Shown here piece by piece: positions 6,046-13,588 of a DNA stretch of 13,836 nucleotides. Source of the stretch: JBBRZF01 sp038236965 (GTDB lineage: Bacteria > Acidobacteriota > Terriglobia > Terriglobales > Acidobacteriaceae). The position numbers were made by a program, and so were the translations under genes. The number at the start of each line of letters is the position of its first letter. Position 1 is the first letter of the stretch. The notes beneath the pieces are model-generated. The model did not search any database and was not told the DNA's origin. It saw only the letters and a list, made by a program, of their open reading frames with translations. The stretch spans positions 1-13,836 of the forward strand of contig JBBRZF010000086.1 of the NCBI GenBank assembly GCA_038236965.1. The letters run 5' to 3'.

Positions 6046-7182
6046 CTATTCCAGCACGAAGATATTCTTCTTCGCACAGATCTCCTTCAGGATCTTCGGC
6101 CAAACCGTGACCGTCACTTCACCAAGATGCGCCTTGCGAAGCAGCGTCATCATGGTGCGTGCCTGTCCGATGCCGCCGCCGACCGAGAGCGGCAGGTTGC
6201 TGTTCACGATTCCCTGGTGATAGGGGAAGTTGAGGAAGTCCATCTGGTTGGTCAGTTCGAGCTGCGTCTTCAAGGTTTCCGCATTCACCCGGATTCCCAT
6301 CGACGTCAGTTCATGCCGACGATGCGTTACATGGTTCCATACAAGGATGTCGCCGTTCAGTCCATGCGTATCCTTGTGCGTCTCCTTCGACGTGTCGGTG
6401 ACCCAATCGTCGTAGTCGGCTGCGCGCATCTCGTGCGGATAGCCGTCCTTCAGCTTCCAGCCAATGCCGATGATGAAGATTGCCGGATGCTCTTGCAGTA
6501 TGGCCGTCTCGCGCTGCTTCCTCGGCAGGTCGGGATACATATCCAGTATCTCTTCGGCATGGAAGAACTCGAGTTTCTCCGGCAGGTTCGGATACTTGTT
6601 GTTATTCAACTGCGGGAAGCGGTCTTGCAGGTAGCGTTCGGTCTCCACCAGTACGCCCCAGATGTTGTTGACCACGTTCTTCAGGAAGGCCAGGTTGCGC
6701 TGATCTGCCGTGATCACGCGCTCCCAGTCCCACTGGTCCACGTAGCAGGAGTGGTCGTGGTCGAGGAAGTAGTCCTTGCGCACTGCGCGCATGTCCGTGC
6801 AGATGCCTTGTCCCGGCATGCATTCGAACTGCTTCAGCGCGACTCTCTTCCACTTGGTCGCTGCCTGCACCACTTGCGCATCCAGCGGATGCACGTTGCG
6901 GTCATTATTGATGTGGAACTGAATCGGAGTGCGCGAGCCGTCGCGGTCGAGCATATCGTTCACGCCGCTGTCCACGTCAACGATCAGCGGAACGGTCACC
7001 ATCATCAGATTAAGTGCCTTGCAAAGGTTGGCCTCGATGAACTGCTTGGCCGCGACGAGCGCTTTTTGCGTGTCGCGTTTATCCAGCAGCGATTTGTAAT
7101 CATCGGGAAGGATGCGTTCCAGTTCTTCATAGTTACCGATCCCCGGCCCAGCAAGATCAGCAACTTTTGCCGCGATGGACAT
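6046..7182 (-). CDS. asnA: Aspartate-ammonia ligase (asparagine synthetase A)
   Basis: A 378-residue enzyme that makes asparagine from aspartate, ammonia and ATP in the cytoplasm. AsnA landmarks are all present: YVDQWDWERV (147-156), DYDDW (256-260), LNGDILVWN (275-283), ELTSMGIRV (291-299) and the class II tRNA-synthetase-like motif GGGIGQAR (335-342). The start at 7182 is chosen because TGGAGG lies 6 nt upstream. An in-frame ATG at 7296 would add 38 unrelated residues with no ribosome site. The protein is longer than E. coli AsnA (330), with extra residues spread at the N-terminus and in the middle. The gene is divergent from an asparaginase-type gene. Its last codons and terminator are partly duplicated at 5024-5085, which suggests that its 3' end served as an insertion point. 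Confidence 0.96.
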   Translation of the reverse strand: MSIAAKVADLAGPGIGNYEELERILPDDYKSLLDKRDTQKALVAAKQFIEANLCKALNLMMVTVPLIVDVDSGVNDMLDRDGSRTPIQFHINNDRNVHPLDAQVVQAATKWKRVALKQFECMPGQGICTDMRAVRKDYFLDHDHSCYVDQWDWERVITADQRNLAFLKNVVNNIWGVLVETERYLQDRFPQLNNNKYPNLPEKLEFFHAEEILDMYPDLPRKQRETAILQEHPAIFIIGIGWKLKDGYPHEMRAADYDDWVTDTSKETHKDTHGLNGDILVWNHVTHRRHELTSMGIRVNAETLKTQLELTNQMDFLNFPYHQGIVNSNLPLSVGGGIGQARTMMTLLRKAHLGEVTVTVWPKILKEICAKKNIFVLE

Positions 7183-7225
7183 ACGTTGCCTCCATAGGTA
7201 GGTGCAGGTAAGGATGGCCTGATGC

Positions 7226-7306
7226 CCGGCAGAAATTCTTGCGGAACCAGATGCCGCGGTTTCCGCCGGCAGAAGAAGACCCCTACACTTTGTCACTCCG
7301 GCAGAA
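7226..7306. promoter_or_regulatory. Three CCGGCAGAA repeats and a hairpin upstream of asnA
   Basis: The 9-mer CCGGCAGAA occurs at 7226-7234, 7266-7274 and 7298-7306, all in the same orientation and inside the divergent asnA/asparaginase spacer. A hairpin at 7252-7271 (TGCCGCGG against CCGCCGGCA, one bulge, TTT loop) overlaps the second copy. They could be operator sites for a shared regulator. No promoter with good -35 and -10 spacing was found for either gene. Confidence 0.4.
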
Positions 7307-7309
7307 ACA

Positions 7310-7472
7310 TGCAGTGACCGCCGTCACCTCGGATGGGTCATTGTCCCGCAACAGGATATGTGCCCGTGCTCTCGCCCTTGCCTTTGCCCTTAAATTACCC
7401 ATTACCCATTTACCAATGTTTTCCTCCCCCGCTTCCTGTACACTGACTGGTTTCCCCGACTTTCCATGCATT
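7310..7472. other. Spacer before the asparaginase gene, low-complexity tract
   Basis: It holds a TTGCC-rich stretch (about 7370-7392), a small ACCCATT microrepeat (7395-7413) and pyrimidine-rich DNA. No gene or clear promoter is visible. Confidence 0.5.
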
Positions 7473-7483
7473 GAGGGCTTTTT

Positions 7484-8407
7484 GTGGCTGCTGATGTAAA
7501 TCTCCCTGTCCTTCTGGTTCACGGTGGTGCCTGGGCTATTCCCGACAATATGGTTGACGCACATCTAGCGGGCGTCCGCCAAGCCATGTCCGCTGGCTGG
7601 GCAGCTTTCGAAAAGGGCGGCACCGCGCTCGATGCCGTTCAGGAAGCCGTTGCCGCCATGGAGGACGACGATACCTTCGACGCCGGACGCGGCTCTTTCC
7701 TCAATCGCGATGGCCGCGTGCAACTCGACGCCCTCATCATGGATGGAGACACACTGCGTGCCGGAGGACTCGGTTGCGTCGAGCGCATCAAGAATCCCGT
7801 CCGCGCCGCCCGCGTCATCCTCGAAAAAAGTCCCCACGTGTATTTCGTCGGTGAAGGCGCGGAGCGCTATGCCGAGGAGAACGGCGTCACCCTCTGCAAC
7901 AACGAAGAGCTTGTCCTCGATCGCGAACTCGCGCGCTGGAAGGGTGCGAAGTCTCAGAAATTCCTGACCGTACCCAGCGAATTCTGCGGGCCTACGTCCT
8001 CGCACGACACCGTGGGTGCCGTCGCCGTCGATGCGCACGGGAATATTGCGGCCGCCACATCCACCGGCGGAACGCTCAACAAAGCGCCCGGTCGCGTAGG
8101 CGATTCCTCGCTCATCGGTTGCGGTTGTTATGCCGACAATCTGACCGCCGCCTGTTCCACCACCGGATGGGGCGAGCCCATGATGAAGCTCGTCCTCGCC
8201 AAGTGGGCCACCGACCGCGTTGGCGACGGCAAGCCTCCTGACATGGCGGCCAGTGAAGCCATCTCTTACCTCGACCGGCGTCTCGGCGGACACGGCGGCA
8301 TCATCCTCATCGATCGCCAAGGCCGTTTCGGAATCGCCCACAACACCCCGCGTATGGCCTGGGCCGTCAAGACGCGAATCCACGAAAGTGCCGCAATCCT
8401 AAAGTAA
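7484..8407 (+). CDS. Isoaspartyl peptidase / L-asparaginase (Ntn-hydrolase)
   Basis: A 307-residue type III (plant-type) asparaginase / beta-aspartyl peptidase. The precursor cuts itself before T176 (HDTVGAVAVD), which becomes the N-terminal nucleophile. The residue before it is aspartate, as in glycosylasparaginases, rather than the glycine of E. coli IaaA. TSTGG (192-196) and PGRVGDS (202-208) are the family's substrate-binding segments, and TTGWGE (226-231) matches its oxyanion-side loop. The N-terminus VLLVHGGAWAIP is the usual family start, so no signal peptide and a cytoplasmic location are expected. The start is GTG with GAGGG 6 nt upstream. It hydrolyses isoaspartyl dipeptides and often asparagine, so it may oppose divergent asnA or recycle damaged peptides. 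Activity is not provable from sequence. Confidence 0.93.
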   Translation: MAADVNLPVLLVHGGAWAIPDNMVDAHLAGVRQAMSAGWAAFEKGGTALDAVQEAVAAMEDDDTFDAGRGSFLNRDGRVQLDALIMDGDTLRAGGLGCVERIKNPVRAARVILEKSPHVYFVGEGAERYAEENGVTLCNNEELVLDRELARWKGAKSQKFLTVPSEFCGPTSSHDTVGAVAVDAHGNIAAATSTGGTLNKAPGRVGDSSLIGCGCYADNLTAACSTTGWGEPMMKLVLAKWATDRVGDGKPPDMAASEAISYLDRRLGGHGGIILIDRQGRFGIAHNTPRMAWAVKTRIHESAAILK

Positions 8408-8466
8408 GCAATCACTTAGCGAGTGTGTCTCCAGATACGCTTTCGCAAAAAAAGTTATTAACATGC

Positions 8467-8536
8467 TTGCTTCCAGTGCACCGGATGTAATACAACTCCG
8501 CTACCCAGAGAGATAGAGGGCGCGCAGTTTTGCGCG
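8467..8536 (+). promoter_or_regulatory. Weak promoter-like sequence and leader hairpin before the Oar-like gene
   Basis: TTGCTT (8467-8472) and TAATAC (8488-8493) are 15 bp apart, which is short for sigma-70. Downstream, CGCGCA-GTTT-TGCGCG (8521-8536) makes a perfect 6-bp hairpin in the predicted leader. Neither is conclusive. Confidence 0.3.
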
Positions 8537-8600
8537 TGCAGGATGGCACCTCTTCTCTACGAATCAGCCTGCCCCGGGTGAGGCACTGAGGATCGAAAAA

Positions 8601-11600
8601 ATGATCAGGACAGTTAAGTTGTTGGGAGTGCTCACATTCCTGTGTTTGCTCACGGCTTCTGCCGTGGCCCAAGTGGCATCCGCCGAACTCCACGTTGCCG
8701 TGCGAGACGGCAACGGAGCCGTTGTGCGCAACGCCAGCATCGTCGCGCGTAATCAGACGACCAATGTTGAGCGTACACAGACCACTAACACGGACGGGGA
8801 ATACGCTTTTCGCGCCCTGCCTCCCGGCCATTACGAAGTGACCGTCACCTCTCCGGGATTCGCCAAGGCGATCGCGAAAGACGTTACGTTGACCGTCGGT
8901 CAGATCGCAGAATTTCCCATCGCGCTCCAGGTGGCCAGTGTCAGCGAGGTAGTGAATGTCTCCTCGCAGTCCGAGATCGTGGAAACGCAGCGCAGTTCCG
9001 CCGCGACCACCATCGACCAGACGCGTATCGATAACCTTCCCACCAACGGTCGCAACTACATCAATTTCGCGCTGACTAACTCGCAGCTCGCGCGTGATAC
9101 TGCGCCCAGCATCGGCGCCGCACCCACCTCCGGTCTCAACGTCGGCGGACAGCGCGCCCGCAGCAACCAGGTCAACGTCGATGGAATGGACGCGGTGGAT
9201 AACTCCACCAACGGCATCCGCTCCACCGTCTCCCAGGAAGCCGTGCAGGAATTCCAGCTCCTCACCAACGGCTACGCGGCGGAATACGGACGCGCATCCG
9301 GCGGCGTCGTCAACATCATCACCAAGAGCGGCAGCAACGATCTCCACGGAACCGCCTACGGTTTCCTGCGCAATCGCAAGATCCAGGCGGTGAATCCATT
9401 CAGCACGATTCCCGATCCTGCCTACACCCGCGTGCAAGCCGGCTTCTCTCTCGGCGGACCTATTAAGAAGGATAGGGATTATTACTTCCTCTCCTTTGAA
9501 GAGACGCGCCGTCGCGAAAGCGGATACAGCAGCATAGGCGCCAACAACTTCGGACTCACCGCAGTCGCCGATGTCGGACGCTTCTACGGCTTGCCGACCG
9601 GCGCCCTGGTCCTGCCGGTGACGCAGCAACAGGCGGGCATCATTCCCTTGTTGCCGGTCAATTCCAGCACGCAGCGTTATGTGACGCTAACGGCCATTGG
9701 CGGATTCGTCGCGCTCAACGGATTCAACCCGCTCTTCCCGTCGGCCTCGAATAAGTATTTCGCCGCCTTCACTTCAGACACCTTGACGCCCATCCCGCTG
9801 CCTGCTTCCTTCGCGACCTTGAATTCCTTGAAAGGCAATTTCCCCATCAAGGAGAACACCGGCGTCTGGAGCGCGCGCATCGATCACAAGATCAACAACA
9901 ATCAACAATTCCTCTTGCGCGGAGGCTTCAGTCCCAGCCAGGTGGATGGCATACAGGTCAACGCGCAAGGCCCGCAAAACTTCGGTCAGAACGCCTACTC
10001 GCGTACTTCCCGCCAGGACGTAAAGGACTGGAACATCACCGGCCAGCACGGTTGGACCATCGGCACCAACAAGGTCAATGAACTGCGCTACCAGTTCTCT
10101 CGCCGCGGATTGCTTTACAGCTATTCCAACGCGCCCGGTGGACAGAATGTCGCTGTCAATATTCCCGGCATCGCTTTCTTCGGACGCGAACCTTTCAGCT
10201 ATGTGAAGCGCACCGAAAAGCGCCACCAGGTCACCGACTCTTTCAGCTGGACCAAGGGGCACCACAACATCAAGTTCGGTGGCGACGTCAATTACCTGCC
10301 GCTCACCGCCGACTTCACCGTGAACTTCGGTGGCATCTACAACTTCGGCGACATCACCGCCGATCCTTCGCTGCCTAACCTTTCCCCGGTGCAGGCCTAC
10401 GGTTCCGGCCTGCCGCAGAACTTCATCCAGGGTGTTGGCAATCCGCACGACGAATTCAGCAACAAGACGCTGGGACTCTTCGTGCAGGATTCCTTGCGCA
10501 TCGCCCACAACCTGACTTTGAACTATGGCGTGCGCTACGACGTCGAGTTCACGCCCACGTTCGCCGCTTCCACGCCCATCTCCGACGCCGCGCAGAAACA
10601 GCTTGGGATCACCCAGGGCATTCCGCGCGACTACAACAACTTCGCCCCGCGCGTCGGACTCGCATGGGATCCCTGGAGCGATGGCAAGACGGTCATTCGC
10701 GCCAGCTACGGAATCTTCTACGACCATCCGCTGCTCGCCTTGGCCTTCAACTCCGATGTGGCCGACGGCACGCAAGCCCCGCAGATCGTGCTCTTCGGCG
10801 GTTCGCCCACCTCCGGCGGCGCTGGTTGCAACATGAATGCGGCCAACACCTTCACCGGAATCCTGAATTGCCCCGGCTTCACCTTCCTCGGCAACCAGCA
10901 GCGCTTCAATCCCACGGCCAACACTTCGTCCCTCTGGACCAACCAGAATTTCCTTACCGCAGGCGTTCCGCTTACCATGCTGCCCTTCGGATTCCCGACG
11001 GCTAAGAATTTCCAGTACGCCTATTCCAACCAGGCGAACCTTACCCTCGAACACGATTTCGGCGGTAACTTCTCCCTCAGCCTCGGATACAACTTCAATG
11101 GCGGACGCCACCTGAACCGCCCCATCAACGCCAACGCCGTTCGCACGGATCTGCTTGTCCGTAACTGGCAACTCGCCATGGCCGATCCGCTCGTTCCGGC
11201 GTCGGTGAAGGCGGGCTTCGCCAACGATCCCCGACAGGTCATCACCAGCGGCGTAGTCGGCGGCGTGCCTTACTTCCCGGCGGCAGCGGTCAATTTCTTC
11301 CGCCGTTCCGGAATCAACACCACACTGGTTCCTTTCGGCTCGCCAACCTATCTCGCCATCCGCGGCGCATTGAACGCCTTCGGATTGCCCGACATGGGCG
11401 TCGTGCCTTTCAGCGATATGCCCGCCAACTACGCCAACGGCAGCTCCGTTTATCACGGACTCACCGTCAATGGGCGCAAGCGTTTCAGCAATCACTACGA
11501 GTTCCTGGCGTCCTACACCTGGTCGCATTCCATCGACGATTCCACCGATCTCGAATCGCCGCTCTCCCCCCAGGATAACTACAATCCCAAGGCGGAACGC

Positions 11601-12146
11601 TCGGCTTCGCTCTTCGACCAGCGACATCGCCTGGTCATCAGCGGCGTCTTCCAGAGCGGCCGTCGAGGTCCCGGTGTCAAGAACCTGTTGATGAGCGACT
11701 GGACGCTAGCGCCCATCATTGAGATCGCTTCCGGACGCCCCTTCAACATCATCACCGGCATCGACCAGAATTTCGATTTCGGCACCACCACCGATCGTCC
11801 CATGATGGCGAACGGTATCGTGACCAATAGCTGCGGACAAACCTCCGTCGCATCGAGATACTCGCCGACCGGATTCCTCATCCCCGCTTGTTTCAAGGAC
11901 GGCCAGACCACCGGAAACCTCCCGCGTAACGCCGGAACCCGCCCCTGGAACGAGTTCATCGACCTGCGCGTCGCGCGTCGCATCCATCTCAGCGAACGCA
12001 TGAAACTCGACGCCATCGCCGACGCTTTCAACATCTTCAACATCAACAACACGGCCGACGTAAACCCGCTCTGGAACCTCGCGGGTCAACCGAGCGCCGC
12101 CTTCGATCCGCGCCAGATTCAGGTAGCTCTCCGCCTGACCTGGTAG
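8601..12146 (+). CDS. Oar-like TonB-dependent outer-membrane protein
   Basis: A 1181-residue exported protein. Residues 1-23 are a signal peptide (MIRTVKLLGVLTFLCLLTAS then AVA), with cleavage likely before Q24. Residues about 28-110 form a carboxypeptidase-regulatory-like beta-sandwich (VRDGNGAVVRNASIVA, TDGEYAFRALPPGHYEVTV). A plug domain follows (about 125-245; LPTNGRNYINFALTNS, NGYAAEYGRASGGVVNIITK), then a long beta-barrel of the Oar type ending in the aromatic residue W1181, as expected for BAM-assembled barrels. Proteins of this kind are greatly expanded in Acidobacteriota and are thought to import or display large substrates such as glycans or peptides. GAGGA 8 nt before the ATG supports the start. 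No glycoside hydrolase, TonB/ExbBD or regulator adjoins it, so the substrate cannot be inferred. Confidence 0.93.
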   Translation: MIRTVKLLGVLTFLCLLTASAVAQVASAELHVAVRDGNGAVVRNASIVARNQTTNVERTQTTNTDGEYAFRALPPGHYEVTVTSPGFAKAIAKDVTLTVGQIAEFPIALQVASVSEVVNVSSQSEIVETQRSSAATTIDQTRIDNLPTNGRNYINFALTNSQLARDTAPSIGAAPTSGLNVGGQRARSNQVNVDGMDAVDNSTNGIRSTVSQEAVQEFQLLTNGYAAEYGRASGGVVNIITKSGSNDLHGTAYGFLRNRKIQAVNPFSTIPDPAYTRVQAGFSLGGPIKKDRDYYFLSFEETRRRESGYSSIGANNFGLTAVADVGRFYGLPTGALVLPVTQQQAGIIPLLPVNSSTQRYVTLTAIGGFVALNGFNPLFPSASNKYFAAFTSDTLTPIPLPASFATLNSLKGNFPIKENTGVWSARIDHKINNNQQFLLRGGFSPSQVDGIQVNAQGPQNFGQNAYSRTSRQDVKDWNITGQHGWTIGTNKVNELRYQFSRRGLLYSYSNAPGGQNVAVNIPGIAFFGREPFSYVKRTEKRHQVTDSFSWTKGHHNIKFGGDVNYLPLTADFTVNFGGIYNFGDITADPSLPNLSPVQAYGSGLPQNFIQGVGNPHDEFSNKTLGLFVQDSLRIAHNLTLNYGVRYDVEFTPTFAASTPISDAAQKQLGITQGIPRDYNNFAPRVGLAWDPWSDGKTVIRASYGIFYDHPLLALAFNSDVADGTQAPQIVLFGGSPTSGGAGCNMNAANTFTGILNCPGFTFLGNQQRFNPTANTSSLWTNQNFLTAGVPLTMLPFGFPTAKNFQYAYSNQANLTLEHDFGGNFSLSLGYNFNGGRHLNRPINANAVRTDLLVRNWQLAMADPLVPASVKAGFANDPRQVITSGVVGGVPYFPAAAVNFFRRSGINTTLVPFGSPTYLAIRGALNAFGLPDMGVVPFSDMPANYANGSSVYHGLTVNGRKRFSNHYEFLASYTWSHSIDDSTDLESPLSPQDNYNPKAERSASLFDQRHRLVISGVFQSGRRGPGVKNLLMSDWTLAPIIEIASGRPFNIITGIDQNFDFGTTTDRPMMANGIVTNSCGQTSVASRYSPTGFLIPACFKDGQTTGNLPRNAGTRPWNEFIDLRVARRIHLSERMKLDAIADAFNIFNINNTADVNPLWNLAGQPSAAFDPRQIQVALRLTW

Positions 12147-12177
12147 TTCGCGGTGGTCACCATAGTCTAGAATAGGG

Positions 12178-12216
12178 GCCCTGCATATGCCTGACGTTGG
12201 CATATGTAGGGCTTTT
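12178..12216 (+). terminator. Hairpin A, copy 1: terminator-like inverted repeat after the Oar-like gene
   Basis: GCCCTGCATATGCC (12178-12191) pairs with GGCATATGTAGGGC (12199-12212) over 14 bp with one G.T wobble and a TGACGTT loop, followed by TTTT. It begins 31 nt after the stop codon at 12146, well placed to end that transcript. A structurally matching copy with the same loop is at 13081-13115, so it is also part of a repeat. Confidence 0.75.
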
Positions 12217-12295
12217 AACTTTGCGTTTGAATCTGCTCTTGCTCTTGCCTTTTGCTCTTGCCCTTGAATCTGCTCTTGCTCTTGCATTGTCTTGC
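12217..12295. repeat. CTTGC-rich degenerate tandem tract with a 22-bp exact duplication
   Basis: The DNA is a run of GCTCTT/TTGCCT-like hexamers. A 22-bp segment at 12227-12248 is repeated exactly at 12264-12285. It links hairpin A to the double-hairpin core at 12296. Similar but less regular tracts occur after each core and at 7370-7392 and 13116-13160. Confidence 0.7.
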
Positions 12296-12340
12296 GTGGG
12301 CCCGGACGCCTCGTCCGGGCGGGCGAGCGAAGCTCGCCTT
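12296..12340. repeat. Dispersed double-hairpin repeat, copy 3
   Basis: CCCGGACG-CCT-CGTCCGGG followed by GGCGAGC-GAA-GCTCGCC: both stems are perfect and only the second loop differs from the other copies. A TTGCCCCTGCTGTTGC-like tract continues to about 12390. Confidence 0.85.
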
Positions 12341-12492
12341 GGTGTTGCCCCTGCTGTTGCTCTTGCTTTGCGCCTCGCTGTTGCCTTTACGTTCCCTTCA
12401 ATTCTTCGAATCCTCTTATTTACCTTGGCCTCTCAACTGCTCTCTCATCAACCGACAACGCGGTTTGGACAACGCGGTTCGGAGGAGTCATC

Positions 12493-13008
12493 ATGTCCAT
12501 CGCCGGAATCCTAAGCAGCAGCCTTTCTCAACTCGTAAACTCGCAGAGCAAGGTCGCGACGCGGTCGGCCGACTTCAAAATGCTTGGCGAGGACCTGCAA
12601 TCCGGAAACCTCGCCGCAGCACAGAACGATTTCCTCAGTCTCAGCAAGAATAATTCCGCACCGGCCAAGGCCGCCAGCAGCAACGCGATCGTCGCCTTGA
12701 AACAGGCATTCGGAAACTTGCAGACATCGCTCAACAGCGGAGACATCTCCGGAGCCCAGAAAGCATACTCAGACGTACAGCAGGATTTCCAATCGCTCAG
12801 TTCGCAGATGCACCGCCGCCACACGCCTCGCCCGGTTGACGATTCGACGATACAAACTTCCGGCACCGCCACCGACCCCGCCAGCAGCGCCGCCGCCCTC
12901 ATCGACATGCTGGTTGGCATCACCAACTCCAACGCCGCCTCGGCCTACAACAAGACCAACTCCTTCACCGAATTGTTAGGCCCATCTCCTCTCAACGCCG
13001 CCGCTTGA
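12493..13008 (+). CDS. Unrecognised 171-residue helical protein with an internal repeat
   Basis: The start at ATG 12493 is fixed by a strong GGAGGAG 5 nt upstream. The longer frame from 12292 runs through repeat DNA and is not credible. The protein starts MSIAGILSSSLSQLVNSQSK, is rich in Ala, Ser, Asn and Gln, and has no signal peptide, membrane segment or catalytic motif. Two segments match each other: residues 31-50 (LGEDLQSGNLAAAQNDFLSL) and 76-95 (LQTSLNSGDISGAQKAYSDV), sharing L-x-SG-(N/D)-(L/I)-x-(A/G)-AQ-x-x-(F/Y). This looks like a duplicated helical hairpin, as in tetratricopeptide-like folds, and suggests a protein-binding role, which is inference only. The C-terminus (about 125-171) is low-complexity. 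The gene is bracketed by two composite hairpin repeats. Confidence 0.8.
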   Translation: MSIAGILSSSLSQLVNSQSKVATRSADFKMLGEDLQSGNLAAAQNDFLSLSKNNSAPAKAASSNAIVALKQAFGNLQTSLNSGDISGAQKAYSDVQQDFQSLSSQMHRRHTPRPVDDSTIQTSGTATDPASSAAALIDMLVGITNSNAASAYNKTNSFTELLGPSPLNAAA

Positions 13009-13080
13009 GATTTGTGTTTGCTGTCGTTGCCGTTACCTAGCCGTTGCTCTTGAACTTGATCTTGCCAGTCTCGAATCGGT

Positions 13081-13115
13081 GCCCAACCTATGCCTGACGT
13101 TGGCATAGGTGGGGC
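13081..13115. repeat. Hairpin A, copy 2
   Basis: GCCCAACCTATGCC (13081-13094) and GGCATAGGTGGGGC (13102-13115) pair over 14 positions with one A.G mismatch, and the loop TGACGTT is identical to that of copy 1. Relative to copy 1, the inner A-T pair has become C-G on both arms. No T4 run follows, so terminator function is less clear. It lies 72 nt after the preceding stop codon. Confidence 0.8.
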
Positions 13116-13162
13116 TCTTGACTCTGGTTTTGACTTTGCCTTTGCCTTCGACCTTGCCTCGC

Positions 13163-13208
13163 GTGGGCCCGGATGCCCTCGTCCGGGCGGGCGAGCATGG
13201 CTCGCCTG
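13163..13208. repeat. Dispersed double-hairpin repeat, copy 4
   Basis: GTGGGCCCGGATGCC starts it. The first stem has one T.G change and a longer loop. The second, GGCGAGC-ATG-GCTCGCC, is perfect. TTGC-rich tracts flank it (13116-13160 and 13209-13256). With hairpin A at 13081 it repeats the arrangement at 12178-12390. Confidence 0.85.
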
Positions 13209-13273
13209 GGTCTTGCTCTCGACTTTCCTCTTGCCTTCGCCCCGCACATTGCCTTTCAATCATCCAATCACTT

Positions 13274-13561
13274 ATGCCGACCGCACTCAAACAACGCCGT
13301 CTCGCCGACCTCGTCTCCATCGGACCCGCCATGTTGCGCGACTTCGAAATGCTCGACGTACACTCCGTCGCTCAACTCGCTCGCGAAGATGCGCAAGACC
13401 TTTACGACCGCCTCTGCACCATCACGAAACAACGCCAGGACCCCTGCGTCCTGGATGTGTTCCACTGCGCCATAGCACAAGCCCGCGAACCCGAACTCCC
13501 ACCCGAAAAATGCGAATGGTGGTACTACAGCCGCCAACGCAAACGCAACACAAAGAAGTAG
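13274..13561 (+). CDS. Helix-hairpin-helix protein of the Cdd1 (pathogenicity-locus) family
   Basis: A 95-residue protein with one helix-hairpin-helix unit (LVSIGPAMLRDFEMLDVHSV, residues 13-32), the middle phrase EDAQDLYDRLCTITKQRQDP (38-57) with DVFHCAIAQ after it, and the closing PPEKCEWWYYSRQRK. These match the small Cdd1-type proteins that are widespread in bacteria. The fold is associated with sequence-independent DNA binding, but no function is established to my knowledge, and the pathogenicity label should not be read literally. The start ATG 13274 is chosen because family similarity begins there. There is no Shine-Dalgarno, and the longer in-frame start at 13109 lies in repeat DNA. 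The gene is followed within about 40 bp by the 60-bp repeat array. Confidence 0.85.
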   Translation: MPTALKQRRLADLVSIGPAMLRDFEMLDVHSVAQLAREDAQDLYDRLCTITKQRQDPCVLDVFHCAIAQAREPELPPEKCEWWYYSRQRKRNTKK

Positions 13562-13588
13562 TTTTCCGATTGCGTTGTTAAGTGGATA

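Noticed and set aside
5944..7197. 417-residue plus-strand frame over asnA
   Set aside because: It is antisense to an unmistakable asnA and shows no protein family features.
7183..7296. Longer asnA start at 7296
   Set aside because: The added 38 residues are unlike AsnA and include the hairpin and repeat region; the strong TGGAGG site marks 7182.
7394..7413. ACCCATT microrepeats as a riboswitch or regulator site
   Set aside because: Short, low-complexity and without paired structure; nothing supports a regulatory role.
9774..11627. 617-residue open frame antisense to the Oar-like gene, and a 405-residue one at 8412-9629
   Set aside because: They mirror the codon bias of the sense gene. They lack motifs or ribosome sites, and the sense strand encodes a clear full-length outer-membrane protein.
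12292..12492. N-terminal extension of the small gene starting at 12292
   Set aside because: It translates repeat DNA into a cysteine-rich string; GGAGGAG before 12493 fixes the start.
13109..13273. N-terminal extension of the Cdd1-like gene from 13109
   Set aside because: It is encoded by the double-hairpin repeat and TTGC tracts; family similarity begins at 13274.
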